Source: Psococerastis gibbosa | Taxonomy: Eukaryota; Arthropoda; Insecta; Psocodea; Psocidae | NCBI GenBank assembly: GCA_963971405.1 | Contig: OZ020485.1 | Coordinates: forward strand, 29,345,921-29,409,920 | DNA: 64,000 nt | Direction: 5' to 3' | In this document: piece by piece, positions 1 through 11,699 of the stretch | Position numbering within the stretch: the first letter of the stretch is position 1 | How the letters are laid out: every line of letters starts with the position of its first letter | Notes under the pieces: generated by a model | Database searches by the model: none | What the model saw: the letters and a program-made list of their open reading frames with translations, nothing else | Told to the model about the DNA's origin: nothing | Made by a program: the position numbers and the translations under genes

Positions 1-860
1 TTCATTTTAATGCTGCTCAGTCTATTATTTTTTAAATTCATCTAAAAATTTTATAAATAAAGCTGACAATAAAAATTTACTTCAAATATTTCAGAATTCT
101 TCATAGATCTCTTCTCAAATAACTTTGTGCCCATCGAACCTATAGAGACTACAAGTTTAATTGAATTTTTTTATTTTTTATTCTACTCAATTTTATACTT
201 TTTGGATTGTAAGTTAAAATAATAATAATAATAATAATGTTAAATTATGTATTGTACTTAACTTTTGACCCCAGCGTGACAAGTCATTTTTGTACTTAGT
301 GCTGGGGATTTATGCTTCGATTTTTAATGATTGTTCAATTATATATCTACTTACTTACTTACTTACTTATTTACGGTCGACGAAAGTTTAAGAAAGTTTC
401 ACTCTACATTGGGACGTGGGTTTTCAGTTTAGTATAATAGTTCATCCGAGTTGATATGCAATATTTTAAAGTAAATACTGTATCGTATACTGTACTTTAG
501 ACTAGACAATAATCATATGCATCAATTTTATAGCCTGCGGGCTGCAATTTAACCATAGAGTAATAATCAGACGAAAATTCTGATGAAGAATGAAATTCTC
601 CCTTAGGATACTCAAACTAAATTGCAAATAGCCGTTACTAGAGAGGCACTATGCGTTGTTTTTGTGTTACATTTGCATATTTTCGCTATTATTCTTCTTT
701 AAATGGCCGCGATATCTTTTTCTGTCTCAGCTTCATATTGAGTCATCTCCAGTAACTATTTACATTTGCTCCGAATGTCTATATTTAGTTGGATAGGTTT
801 AGGACTAAAATGTTCTCACCAATTCTAATAAAATATTGTACTAAAAATGGTAACCTTTTT
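1..860. other. AT-rich intergenic sequence, no gene seen
   Basis: No open frame with recognisable similarity. It holds two short microsatellites: (TAA)n near 220-240 and (TTAC)n near 350-370. The second could be the tail of a decayed non-LTR element, but no coding relic is readable next to it. Confidence 0.6.
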
Positions 861-1330
861 TCATGGTCCATCATCCGCCAATCCATCCATTCAGACCCGA
901 GGACTGGTTGAGGATCCTCATCCTCGACAATTTGTCTATTTGGGGTGAGCATTCAGTACCGTCCTTTTTATGTTGGGGTACGTACGTAGCGTAGCCTATG
1001 AACATAAGCCTTAGCGGCCCATTGTGTCCTATACAGAGTATTGGTACAACAATTTCTCTACTTTTACTTTGCCTTATCCTCATGGGGGGTCGGCGGCACG
1101 GCAGCAGTGCTTCCACACAGCCCTGTGCTGTGGGTACACGGTTGAGGGCCCCAAACTTCTCATATCTCCGTCGACCTTTCTTCCCAGAGTAACTTTCGGC
1201 CTCCTTGCTGGTCTTTGACTTTTGACTAGGTGGTTTTCGTCTCTACGTAGTAAGTGTCCCCCCACCAGTTTGGCCTATTTTCTCTCAATTTCTCGGGTTC
1301 TCATCTCATGCCTTATATCTTAGTTTCTAC
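860..1330. other. GC-richer patch with overlapping short open frames, unidentified
   Basis: This stretch is visibly richer in G and C than its surroundings and is poor in stop codons on both strands, giving several overlapping frames of 60-80 codons. None of the translations shows a domain I recognise. A decayed transposon UTR or coding remnant is possible. I assign no function. Confidence 0.3.
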
Positions 1331-1582
1331 GTTGGCCTCTCGGTGTTACACTGCAGGATTACTACCGTATTATTTCCATTGTTCTTCAGGAAGGGATTCT
1401 CTACAGAAGATTGGTCCCTTTTGTAACGTTATTATTTTTGTTTCAATATCGTTCGGGTATTCCTACTCAACACCCGCCGTTCACAATTGCCAACTCCCAT
1501 CAGAGCAGCAAGTCTGGCAGATTTCTGGCGATGTGTTTCCACAAGCTGTGCAAGTCTTGATAAATAACCATAAATGCATGTG

Positions 1583-1814
1583 GTATAGTCCACGCAAAAT
1601 GAGAAAAGTATGGACATGGAATGTTTTGATCCTGTCCAACACTGTAAAAATATTCCTTGCACCATTTTCTGTTACCTTGTTGCATTGGATGCAAAGCATA
1701 ACAAAAATTGTGCAAAGAATATTTTTACCATAGAATAATATTTACTATTTTTACAGCGTTCCAAAGGATCAAAACATTCCATGTCCATACTTTCCCATTT
1801 TGCGTGGACTATAC
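1583..1814. repeat. Hairpin-type inverted repeat (MITE-like), about 230 bp
   Basis: The start (GTATAGTCCACGC) is the exact reverse complement of the end (GCGTGGACTATAC at 1802-1814). Pairing continues inward for roughly 75 bp per arm with small gaps, covering the words for 'TATGGACATGGAATGTTTTG'. A shorter inner arm (ATATTCCTTGCAC against GTGCAAAGAATAT) extends it. This fits a small non-autonomous DNA element. The 159-codon frame at 1254-1733 runs through the left arm and is probably not a gene. No target-site duplication was confirmed. Confidence 0.65.
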
Positions 1815-1829
1815 AATGTCACGTATCGG

Positions 1830-3900
1830 AAACGAAGAAATCTCGGGCGAGGCAATATTACAGTTTGCATGATTTAATAGGTAATACACCCCTATCCGCT
1901 ATAACGAGGATAACTCATACTTGCGAGTATTACAAAACAATAAACCTAGAATAATAAATAAAACAAGGGCTTGAAGACGTGAGGCAGACAATGAAGCAGA
2001 ATAACTTATTGTTATTAAAGTACCAAATAAAAATAGATAAGCTACTTTGTACCCCAGTAAGCGGAATATTTTTTCGTAATTTCATTTTCTTTACTTCCAT
2101 GCACTTCAACAAAGCTTCACTTCTCCTGCAGAGAAAACTTTTTTTATTTTTTGATAAATAGCACATTAAGAACAAAAATGTCTTCAGCGTTCTTTCCATC
2201 TTTTGTTTCGAGATCTCATATTTCTTTGGAAATGATTTCAACCGAGCGAGACGCTAATGATTTCCTTTCCCCTGGCTTCCGTTCCTTTTTAATACTTTAC
2301 CATGTAAATTACCTCACCTGCCCGCTCATAGTTACAAGCCACATCCCTTTCTCTCCTTGTCGAATGCCAAAACCTCACCCGCTACAGAACCTGGCCCCCA
2401 CAAACATCCCTCTCAACACTACTACGTGACGACGAAACCGCTACCCGAACTATCCTCTCATTTTTGAGTACTACGAACCTCATCAACCTTCTATAATATT
2501 CAGAAACTGAAAAAAGCAAACTTACATTAACGAACCTAACCTACCATACCTAACCATATAATATACCTAGACGGCATTGCGCAAAAAAAAAAAAAAAAAA
2601 AAAACATCCCTTTCTCATGATAATCCGAAATCAAACCAGCAGGTGGCTACTTTTCATTTGACAGCGGATGGATTGTAGCTCCAATATGTAAAAAATATAT
2701 ACTAGGTAATTAATTCATGAGTGATAATTATTAAAAAATATAAACCAACCTATGTTGGGGTGATCCAATGGGGTGGCCAATGTCAATGGGAAACTTCCTC
2801 TTAAAAGGCTAACTGCTAAGCCTTGTTTTTTAAGCGTTTGTTTTAAAATAATTTTTGTCTATTGTTAACATATATGTCGTCATATATTTGTAAGCTGCGA
2901 TTAACGATTTTGTTAAGCTCAGACAAAAAAGGTATACGTGACAAAAAAAAAATGAACCTCTCTTACAATGTAGAGCTCATTAGAGGTGCACGGAAGACAT
3001 CTACTACCTCACTCCACAGACTTCAACAGAAAGAAAGTACCCACCCACTATTTCTAATTAAAAACATCTCGCACATTAAAACATTTGAAGCTGCCACAGA
3101 AAACCCCTTCGTTTTCGAGGACACGACGTTATGTAAATTTATATTAAGTCCTCAGTTACGACTCTGTGCTCCTCTCTCTTTCTCTACCCAAATCAGTTAA
3201 ATGATCGGTAAAATTACACTTCTTCCCTAACGTTTTGTCTTCAAGTCGATTCCATCACATTAACTGTTAGAGATACCGCAAAGTAGAAAAGGTTGCTTAA
3301 ACCTAATGAGACTAAGATTAATACCTATTTCCCACTCATAGGTCAAAACAAATGAAATAAAGTACCTAGATTAGAATGAGCCCAGACATAGTATTTGAGC
3401 CAATACCTTGGGTGTTATGTTTCAAAATTGTCTGTTTTTTAAAATCAGAAAACATACCCATGACTTAATTTTATTTCTGATTCAAGGTTCACCCTTAATC
3501 ATTACAAATTAGCAAGTAATCAGATACCGAAAACTCACTTTGGGACCATAAAATACAGCACAGGACAGCCATGTCCCATCGTTTGGGCGCACCTAATTTT
3601 GTCACGCAGAATACCACAAGCCCAATGCAATGCTCCGGGACACAGTTAGAAGTACACAAAAAGTAGTTTTCATGCCCAAATTAAAATAAATTTCACATAA
3701 ATGTATAATTTACGCTGTAAAGAGGATTCTGCAGATAAACGCAGAGTTCAGAACAAGTTTTTCTAATGGAAAAATGGGGATCAGAGCTTCCTCCCTCGCT
3801 AAAAGAAAGACTAATAATTCAATGCGCGGACGTCAAAACCAGTTCGGAAACAAGAATGACATGTAATTGTCAACTGTTTGAGTAATGGGAACCTTTGAAA
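1830..3900. other. AT-rich sequence, no gene seen
   Basis: Only short unrecognised frames. A 22-nt A run lies at 2583-2604, possibly a retroposon tail, but no element body is recognisable upstream of it. Confidence 0.55.
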
Positions 3901-3914
3901 TTGGGAATGTGGAT

Positions 3915-4240
3915 AAAAAGACGAATGCTGCGCATATCCTGGAGAGATCTAATGCTGAAGTCCTCAGGGAAATGGATACTGAAGCAGAGTTGCTGCTGAC
4001 GGCTATGAAACGGAAACTAGCATACTTCGGTCATGAGATGAGGAAATAAAAGTATCGCCTTCTGCATGTAATAATCCCCACAGAAGAAGAACATCCTGGT
4101 TGAAAAACCTGAGACAGTGCTTTGCCAAGAGCACGACATTTTTGGAGCAGTAGTCTCAAAGGTACAAATTGCCATGATGATCGCCAATCTTCGACTGAAG
4201 AGACATTCAAAGAAGAATTGGAACTATGTACTATGTCCAT
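3915..4240 (+). pseudogene. Decayed LINE 3' coding end (endonuclease-reverse transcriptase C-terminus)
   Basis: This is a second, more damaged copy of the LINE tail at 44240-44640. Shared stretches include the segments encoding 'RMLRISWR', 'ELLLTAMKRKLAYFGHEMR', 'RRRTSWLKNLRQ' and the final alanine/methionine-rich segment 'VQIAMMIANLRLK'. Reading these needs several frame changes, and there are internal stops (for example the TAA just after the 'MRK' codons near 4047). The 'AYFGHV' and 'GRRRTSWL' signatures are typical of the region beyond the reverse-transcriptase domain in arthropod RTE-like non-LTR elements. No RT catalytic core is present. The copy is 5'-truncated and dead. Confidence 0.7.
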
Positions 4241-4244
4241 GTTA

Positions 4245-4690
4245 CTGAACAGTTGATTGAAAATAACTCAGGTTAATGTACTTCTAAAATAAAATTTAAT
4301 TGAAAAAAAATTGAGAAAAATGAGATTTCTAGTTTTTAACTGGAATGAAGAGGCTGTAAGGGAAACTAACGATGGAAAAATAATAATATGACAGTTAAGA
4401 TTGAGAGAAAGAGCACCGGGATTACGTAAAACAAATGGAGCGAGATGACCCCATAGAATAAATACTACAAAAATCTGAAAGCCCAGTTAAGTATAGGCGG
4501 GGAGGGATGAAATCCACATGACAAATTCTCCCTATGAATACTGTTAGGAGTTTGTGACGTGATGCTGTAGCATGATACTGCCACGAAATAGCTAAGATAT
4601 CATTCATTCATTCATTCATTAGCAGGGGCGTCATTATACAAGTGACAACTGAGATATTACACAAAAGGTATTACTATTACAGATTCATCA
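4245..4690. other. AT-rich flank ending in an (ATTC)n microsatellite
   Basis: No gene. A run of ATTC units at about 4597-4620 may be the tail of a non-LTR element whose body is not readable. Confidence 0.45.
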
Positions 4691-4812
4691 AACCGAAACC
4701 GAGACCATTTTGAGACGAGACCGAGACTAGTAGGACTTTTTTGGTCTCAAGTCTCGGTCTTGGAAACAGTCTCGTTTCGAGACCGTGACTGAGACCGACC
4801 CGAGCCGGGCGA
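4691..4812. repeat. GAGACC/GGTCTC-rich foldback repeat
   Basis: GAGACCGAGAC-type words occur on one side and their complements (GGTCTC, GTCTCGGTC) on the other. The segment is therefore both low-complexity and able to fold back. It carries no coding potential. Confidence 0.5.
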
Positions 4813-5360
4813 ACACTAATACTGCTGTCAAAAACAAAAGTCGAAACACCCCAATATTTTGCGCCTATTTTATCAAAAATTTTCCACTGGGGAGACCCCC
4901 GGCCCCCAAATGTGTACTACCGATTGAATTCCTGGGTACGGCCTTGCCTTAGCTGACATTCATAACAAACAAAAATGTAATTCCTATAGATGGTTTGTGT
5001 CTATAGTACTATACCCATATATTCGCATTTCGCATCATTGTGGATTGAACGAAAGGACATGAAAACGCGTCTAAAGTACGTCATATCTTTTCTTGAAATG
5101 TCCTGTTTCAAATTACAGTGCACCTACAGTACAATACAGTGCATGTCATTCATGGACATCCATCCATCGTCATTTTTATAGCCTACCCATGTCACTCAAG
5201 AGCTCCTGCCGTCCGCTTCAGCTCAATAAAACCAGCGGATGGCTCTTTTAGTAGACTTTCCAACTGGATAAACCTAGTTCAGGAAAGTCCTTTCAAGGCG
5301 ACATGTAGCGCGTTTGGCGAGTTAAATTTTCACCTTGATTGCTACTACTCCACCACTAGT
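4813..5360. other. No gene; fragment sharing the GGCCTTGC end
   Basis: The stretch around 4865-4945 ends with TACGGCCTTGCCTTAG and carries a C/G-rich core, like the small inverted repeat at 5365-5430. It may be a decayed relative. Otherwise nothing is recognised. Confidence 0.35.
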
Positions 5361-5364
5361 CATG

Positions 5365-5430
5365 CAGCCAAGGCCGTTTTTTCGGGGGGGGGGGGGGGTT
5401 CAGAAATTTGGTTACGGCCTTGCTTGCAGC
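5365..5430. repeat. Small inverted repeat with G15 core
   Basis: The left end GCAGCCAAGGCCG pairs imperfectly with the right end CGGCCTTGCTTGC, around a 15-nt G run at 5384-5398. It may be a residual MITE or its ends. A similar right end lies near 4935. Confidence 0.4.
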
Positions 5431-7740
5431 TAAAAAAATGATAAATATTCAGATTTTACATTAGCTAGTTGGTTAGAGTTCATAGAAACGATCAAGCTAC
5501 CAACTAGGTTATCTTGCGTCGCGCCTGGTCGCTAATGTGAATTTTCATCGCGTAATTTATGAGCCTTTTATTCCGCACTGAATAGAAGTTTCAAATCCCA
5601 TTCAAAATGAACCGGCTGAGATAATGAAGCCCATGAAATGAAATTAATTAACCTTACAACTTTGATGAATATGCGCCATTAATGCCGCTTTCTTCAGAAT
5701 TTTTTGTTGATACTGAAGAAAATGTCTTGTAAGTAGGCCGTCACTGAAAGGAGACCCGATGGTAGATACAGCTTTTCTTTATTATTGTGCGCTATAAAAT
5801 TAAGTTTATAATTGTTGCAACCTGAGGATACAAGCACCGGCACAGTCCAGGAGTATAATCTGAAAGCGTAGTTCTAAACGTTTCGTAAACATCTGCGGTC
5901 GACATCTTGAGAGCCACTAAGTAGATACTCATATACAGTCTTATAAGTGTGACCATGGCCCATCAGCTCTCTAATGCTTTATCGTGGTCCAATATCTAGA
6001 AAACTGGACTATGAAACGGAAGGCCGAACATTGAGCCTCGACACACGTTACAAATACAAGAAATATTTTTCTGCTGAGCCTGAATATCGCACCTTCTCCG
6101 GTAGGGAAAAATGCCACTATTTTTTATTTTTTATTACATACAGTATGTACATAGCGAAAATAGGAAAAGCAGGGTCTGCGGAGTCTCCCTACACCTGATC
6201 GGCCAAAGCCGAAAGGGATTTTTTTTAAACAAAATCTATAAAATCATACAAGTCAAAACCAGTTCCCTTTTTAAAATTACCCCCCCCCCCCCCAAAAAAA
6301 AAAATAATAATCTTCGAACCCCCTAAGACGCTTAGTAAGTAGCTATTGATTTTTACAATGTACTCTTCAGCAACATGTAGGGTTACATACACAATAGGCG
6401 TATGGTTACCACAAGAACTTCAGCTTTATCATCTTAGCAGTATGGCGATTTAATCACTGCACAACTTACCTGGAAAAAGAAAAAGTTTGAGAATTAAAAA
6501 GACCTCATGAAACTAAGTTGCTAAGTACTCAACCGAGTATTATATTTTACAAGTACTTAGTACAAGGAATCAACTTTCCGTGAAAATCCCCTTTTTAATT
6601 CATAGTTGGTAAGTACTCTCTTTAAAGAAATTAAAGTTCCACACTTTTCTTACTCCTACAATACTACAGTACATTGAGCTGTACCAATTAACCGATTCTT
6701 AAAAAATAAACAAGCTATTGTATGTATACAGTAGGTACGGTACGCACGTATAAAGTCTATTGAATCCAACAATGTTAATTGCCATTGACATAGCATGCCC
6801 ACGTTTAGCTTATGAGACAACCAAATCCAATGTTTTAGGGCGATTTCCAGTTCTTTGGATTTATCTTGCAGGAGACTAATGCGTGAAATGCATTAGTTTC
6901 ACATTTTGAAGCTTTATATAGAGTAGTTAGGAAATTTCCGGTGAAAGTACAAAATGCAGTAAAATATAACATATACAACGATATACTGTATATAACAACA
7001 GCTAATTCCCATATTGATTTTCCAATTTGAAATGAAAACTAATGTAAGCGTACAAAATATATTGTAGCATTATACATGGTTATAGTGCTGACAACTAACT
7101 TAGGTTGAAGAGGCATCCTCAAATCAACAAATTCATTGTGATTAGAAAAAGTAGTAACTCATTTTCGTTTATTCAAAATAATTCCCTCGAGTTTAGAAGT
7201 GAAAGATTAAAGAAATGTTTCGAATTAGAGACGTGAGAAGGGGGAGGGGGTTGAAAAATGTTGGGTATGGAAGTAACAGCCAAACAATGAAAATTTGATG
7301 GAAGGAGTAGTGAGTGAGCCATCCCAGTGGGCCGCTAAATAATCAGACATATTAGTCCAGTGTTAATGAACGCCCAGCCGTTCACAGGTCCTAATAGTGC
7401 CACGCAGCCGTTCCCGCTTCCCGAAATGTGACGCAGTTTTCATTTGCGAATGCATGTCATGGGGAGGGGTGGCACTACCATCCACCCCAAACGCTAAATG
7501 CAGAATGACATTTCATATCGCCCTCATTCATGTACGAAGGCCATCACGCCTATAATTCAAAGTGAACGAGGGTGTGGTTCTGCCAATTTAGTTAGAAAGT
7601 ACGAGATTAAAATTATCACAATGGCATGGATAAAGAATGGCTGCTGCAGTAAAAGAGGCTTCGACACTCTAACGCTTTGTTGGGGTTAAGAACCCGTTAA
7701 TTATGAGACAATGGATTTCTATTTCTTTAAAAAGGTTAAT
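5431..7740. other. AT-rich sequence, no gene seen
   Basis: Short unrecognised frames only. A C14 tract at 6280-6293 runs directly into an A-rich stretch. I see no repeat shared with the rest of the window here. Confidence 0.5.
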
Positions 7741-8005
7741 CACATCCAAATAATTTAATGAATGCATCCGAAATTAGAGGATATATATATAATGGGCTTG
7801 GCGGGATTCGAGCCCACGATCTAAGCCTAACCGGGGCGTCGTCTTAACCGCTGGACCACAAGCCCTCTTCAATCACTTCACTAAGTAACCTAACAGGTAC
7901 TTGTGTCGAGTTACGTACGACACGCCTCCGACCACAAGGTGTGTAGAGACTCGCACAAGTATAATATAAGCACGCCACCACCTAACCACTGAAGTTGCTT
8001 AGGGA
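7741..8005 (-). mobile_element. SINE-like repeat (family 2), interrupted by a second SINE
   Basis: The two flanks match the uninterrupted copy at about 45180-45325. The left flank is AATTTAATGAATGCATCCG. The right flank contains a GACTCGCACAAGT segment followed by CACGCCACCACCT. Read on the minus strand, the family starts with a GGCCAGGTGGTAGCG-like segment (seen in the 45-kb copy), which resembles a polymerase III A box, so a tRNA-derived SINE is likely. In this copy about 103 bp (the family 1 SINE) sits between ATCCG and CTCTTC, which are nearly adjacent in the intact copy. Confidence 0.6.
7763..7865 (-). mobile_element. tRNA-headed SINE (family 1), copy 1
   Basis: On the minus strand this begins with a 72-nt tRNA-like head (7865 down to 7794). 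The 7-bp acceptor stem pairs perfectly (GGGCTTG with CAAGCCC). A D-arm contains AGCGGTTAA, and a T-arm GTGGG/CCCGC encloses the loop CTCGAAT. The anticodon loop reads CCGGTTA, so position 33 is C instead of the universal U and the anticodon position reads GGT. This argues against a working tRNA. A short AT-rich spacer and the tail ATCCTCTAATTTCGG follow. The second copy at 10593-10695 shares both head and tail. Confidence 0.7.
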
Positions 8006-8009
8006 TGTG

Positions 8010-8322
8010 GCATTTCTGATGGCTCTATTTCGTATAGAAAAATGGACAATGGGGGAGGGGGAGTAGCTAGCTAACCTCTTAGTCCCGTACACTCTTGATA
8101 GCAGTTAGCCACACATCAAAAAATCACACACACCCTAATGAAACTGGCAACGGCAAACTGCTTTAGAATGTCCCTGGGGAACCTCGTTGCCGTTGCGTAG
8201 TGAGCTCCGCTAACACACATATTTCACATAGCACACAACAATACACCACAAACATTTGAGGTAGGCGTTTTTTTTTTTTTTTTTTTAAATTGGGAAGCCC
8301 ACGCTTGCAGAGGCCCTTAAAT
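8010..8322. other. Unassigned sequence with short inverted words and a T run
   Basis: No gene. GGCAACGGCAA near 8146 and TTGCCGTTGC near 8187 form a small stem. A T run ends near 8286, just before the dispersed repeat that follows. Confidence 0.4.
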
Positions 8323-8324
8323 TA

Positions 8325-8832
8325 AAGAACCGGTCCGAGTTTACTCGAATATGCTTTCCAATTTATAAATTAGCAGTTATAGACATGTGTAAGTAATTTC
8401 ATAGGAAATAATTTCCCTATGGTTTTTTTTTTGTCCTCACTGGTTACTGCACCAAGTGAGGGAAATATATTGAAAAGATAGGTCAGACCAACAAATTACC
8501 ACACAGCAATAATGGCAGGGCACGCAATGCATTTGACCGTGAATTTTCTATCATTTTTTCAAAAACATTTTTTTGCACAAAACCAAATAATTTTTTGGGA
8601 AAGGTTTCACAGAAAAATTGTTTTTAGTCATTTTTCATTAAAATTTAGTTATTTTTATTTTTTTACCCCCAGAAGCAAACTATCAAGGGGCAAGCGACCC
8701 CCCGCATTTTGTCAACATTTATAACGACCACAATATATGTGAATTTAATAGAAATCGTTGGAGCCGTTTTCGAGAAATAATTTTTTTAGACTTTTTTATG
8801 AGTTTTTTGAAACTACGTATAAATTGGAAAGC
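8325..8832 (-). repeat. Dispersed repeat, inverted relative to the copy at 62450-63178
   Basis: Read on the minus strand, this starts GCTTTCCAATTTATACGTAG and ends in ACTCGGACCGGTTCTTTA, matching the 62.5-kb copy end to end. Shared internal landmarks are CTCGAAAACGG, CCAACGATTTC, GGGGTCGCTTGCCCCTTGAT and AAACCTTTCC. This copy lacks a ~250-bp internal module present in the other, and has its own extra sequence around 8350-8470. No coding function is recognised. It is probably part of a larger or non-autonomous transposable element. Confidence 0.7.
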
Positions 8833-8839
8833 AATAACA

Positions 8840-10000
8840 ATAAAAACATTGCTTGGTTTTTTAAGTGAAAATTTCATAGTGGGCTATCATTTCCGTCAGT
8901 CGTTTACAGTTAGAAATTGTACGAACACCAACGGGAGTGGGAACGCTTTATAGAAGTGTGAAATTTATAATACCATCCATAAGTCCATTGTAGACGGGGA
9001 AGATCAATTTCGTTATCGACATATCCGTTGCAAATTCATATAATCTATTGGCCAACGAAAAAAATCACTACGGCCAATCATGGTAACTTCTAGGGGCAAC
9101 TTACACTGATCAGTCGTTAATGTCATCATGTAACAATTTATAAGTTCTGACTTCAACTAGCACATAGCCACTTCTTCGAATACGAGTAAATGTTCATATG
9201 TCATAGTCATAGGTTCATATAGTCCATAGGTATTTTTAAAGGGGTCAGGTTACTCAGGTAGTTGATGAGGAATCATGACCACTACAGAAAGAAACAGGAA
9301 ATAGGGAAGGGTAGAGCCATTGACCGAGTTTTTTTTTAAGTAATAGAGATAACAGTGCACTCCGGATGTTACTCGAAAAGGATATTCTGAAAGCCGGCGT
9401 CTTTCAAAGAACAGCTCGCCGTATGAAAATAGAAAAATGTATTCTCGTTACAAGAACTTTTCAGAAAAATATTTTTAAAACCTCTTGAGCCCTTATATCA
9501 ACATACCTTTATCGGAATTTTATTATTCTTGAGGTAAGCCTTGACTGCTTTTATGACACAAGCTTCCGCAAGCCTGAATCTTTGTTTAACAAGAATATTA
9601 AATGACGTTGTTGAAAGTTACTACTCGGTTCGAAGCCGTTCTTGTAGAAAGGATAGTTCATTGACATCCAAGGTGGATGATTTTGGCACCTATAGTTAAT
9701 TTTTAAATTCCGAAACTGCAATAACAAATTGGTGGCTATTGACGCCCATAGTGATATCATGATTATAATTATCTAAGTCGATAAAATTTTGCAGGGAATT
9801 CATCCGAAGATTAAGGAAAAATTCGTGAAAGCAATGTTAGGGAACGTGTTAATCAACGCGAGAAAAAGATACTCGGGTATCACTAAGGATTTTAGATTAC
9901 GTAAAGCCTACCCAACCACAACAACGCCTTGGGATATTGGAGGCTACACATTCTGGAGAGAGGAAGAAAATATAGAACAGATATATACGATAATACTTCA
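8840..10000. other. AT-rich sequence, no gene seen
   Basis: Only short unrecognised frames, for example 69 codons on the minus strand at 9551-9760. Nothing could be assigned. Confidence 0.5.
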
Positions 10001-10396
10001 GCAACGCTGACCACCGACCTGCTAGTGCTAAATACAAATACGGTGACGTGGTAACAGATATTCAAGACTTAGGCGGGGTTTCCACAGACCTCGCATTGCA
10101 GAATGCAAATGACATTGACGGAAATTTGAATTTTCCTTTTCATAGAAATCTATTAAAATGTTTGTACTTAACATATCCCATGAAGCCATTTTTTAATTTT
10201 AGTTTGTTTGTTTGTGATTTTACTCTATGATCGTTGATCAATTTTAACTATGGCATAGAGTAAAACAAATATTTCCGTCAATGTCATTTGCATTCTGCAA
10301 TGCGAGGTCGGTGGGAACCCCGCCTAAGTCTTGATTGTCTGTTACCACGTCACCGTATTTGTATTTAGCACTAGCAGGTCGGTGGAAAAAGCGCCT
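10001..10396. mobile_element. Composite MITE, copy 1 (nested inverted repeats)
   Basis: Two sets of inverted repeats are nested. The outer arm contains ACAAATACGGTGACGTGG and GATATTCAAGACTTA, mirrored near 10325-10390. The inner arm is GGCGGGGTTTCCAC followed by CTCGCATTGCAGAATGCAAA, mirrored at about 10280-10325. Outer and inner ends resemble each other (both carry CACCGACC and a GCGCCT-type terminus). This is what a same-family element inserted at the centre of another would look like. There is no coding capacity. Sister copies lie at 55280-55677 and 58091-58481. Confidence 0.75.
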
Positions 10397-10592
10397 TATT
10401 ACAAACAAAAAGTGTAACTTCTAATAATACGAGAAGTAGTTAGCCTAATCACCAAACGTACAACACAACGGTAACAAACTAACTCAACGTGAGAAGGCAA
10501 GCCAAAGCCTGTTTGCACCGTTAAAAAACTTATCCAAGTGCGAACCTAGCATTAGTGAGGGAAAACAAATGCTGTTTCAAGTCATAAACACT

Positions 10593-10695
10593 AACCGAAA
10601 TTAGAGGATATGGAAAAAAAACTGGGCTTGGCGGGATGCGAACCCACGATCTGCGCCTAACCGGGGCGTCGTCTTAACCGCTGGACCACAAGCCC
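10593..10695 (-). mobile_element. tRNA-headed SINE (family 1), copy 2
   Basis: The head occupies 10624-10695 (minus strand), again 72 nt. The 7-bp acceptor stem is perfect, and a standard T-arm GTGGG-TTCGCAT-CCCGC follows the same CCGGTTA anticodon loop. The tail ATCCTCTAATTTCGGT at 10594-10610 follows an A/T spacer. It has the same layout as copy 1 at 7763-7865 and differs at few head positions, so the two derive from one recent family. C at position 33 makes translation use unlikely. Confidence 0.7.
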
Positions 10696-10916
10696 CGACA
10701 AGTCCAGTAAATGCCAAATCCTCTACTTATGCTCTAATTGACATGATTCGTGTTGCTAGACAGGTTAGCACAACTACACAACTATCTAACCGAACAGGTC
10801 TGTGAGCTGACTTAATTGCATAAAGGCAATGCTTTATTCATTACATTGAAGTATTATATGGTATATATAACACTGACATTAAATTAACTTTGGTTCAAGA
10901 GGTAACCTCCTCGTTA

Positions 10917-10934
10917 TAACCGAAATTAGAGGAT
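10917..10934 (-). repeat. Isolated tail word of SINE family 1
   Basis: AACCGAAATTAGAGGAT occurs here exactly as beside the SINE at 10593, but without a tRNA-like head. It may be a 5'-truncated tail or the motif of another family. Confidence 0.4.
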
Positions 10935-10939
10935 TTCAT

Positions 10940-11635
10940 AAACACTGCCACTAAACAGACAAAAACTGGCGCCAAATTTTGGGGAAAGGCGTGATGAAGA
11001 CAAGAAGCACGGTGGGTTGGTAAGTGCAGGGCTGGGCTTGTAAGCCAACCCCCCGCAACTTGCTTGGCAAACGGCCAATCACTCACAAAATGGTTTCACT
11101 TCAAATGGCTCCAACTTTTTGTCCTTTTTGACATCTCGCAATTCATTTCGCTCTTTCCCCCGACTTTTCCTTATCCGTTTTTGCATCTTTCAATTTTTAT
11201 TGCAGAATCAATTTCAGCAGGGACGGGAATGTGAAAACAGATGGAAATTACGCTATTTTATGACGTATTGGAAAAATTTATTCGCAGTGTTTAAATTCAG
11301 GGTCGTTGGGGGTCATTACACTGTTACGTGAAAGTTGGGGGAAATATTTTCATTCTTATTGGTTTTGTTTAGCATCAATCGCTAAGCCTAGGCACAGCAA
11401 AATTTAATTGAAAAACTCAAGTAAAATAAATTAGTTTGGAACTAATCACTTATTATTAGAATTGACAGAAAAAGGTCAGTGCTTCAAAGTTAATATGAAT
11501 TCCTACATTTCGTGATTATAGCTTACAACTTACCATGTAAGGGTCTAATGGCACACGAAAGTTGTAAAAGCGGTGTAACATACCGAAATATACCAGCAAT
11601 TTCAACGGACCTTCGTTACAGAAAAGAAGACATAG
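10940..11635. other. No gene recognised
   Basis: Short frames on both strands (63-70 codons) without known motifs. No repeat shared with the rest of the window. Confidence 0.45.
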
Positions 11636-11639
11636 AAAA

Positions 11640-11698
11640 ATGGACGGCAACGAGATTCAAACTTGAGTCTCCAGCGGTATGACCACTGCACCAAATCC
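11640..11698 (-). repeat. tRNA-like remnant (probable SINE head)
   Basis: On the minus strand, TTTGGTGCAGTGGTCATACC resembles a D-arm with A box, and GTTTGAATCTC resembles a B box. The ends GACGG and CCGTC can pair. The segment is about 59 nt, so the anticodon region is shortened. It is a tRNA-derived relic, not a tRNA gene. Confidence 0.4.
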
Positions 11699-11699
11699 G

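Noticed and set aside
1254..1733. 159-codon plus-strand open frame
   Set aside because: Runs through the arm of a hairpin repeat (1583-1814), has no recognisable motif, and overlaps three antisense frames. Best explained by repeat sequence.
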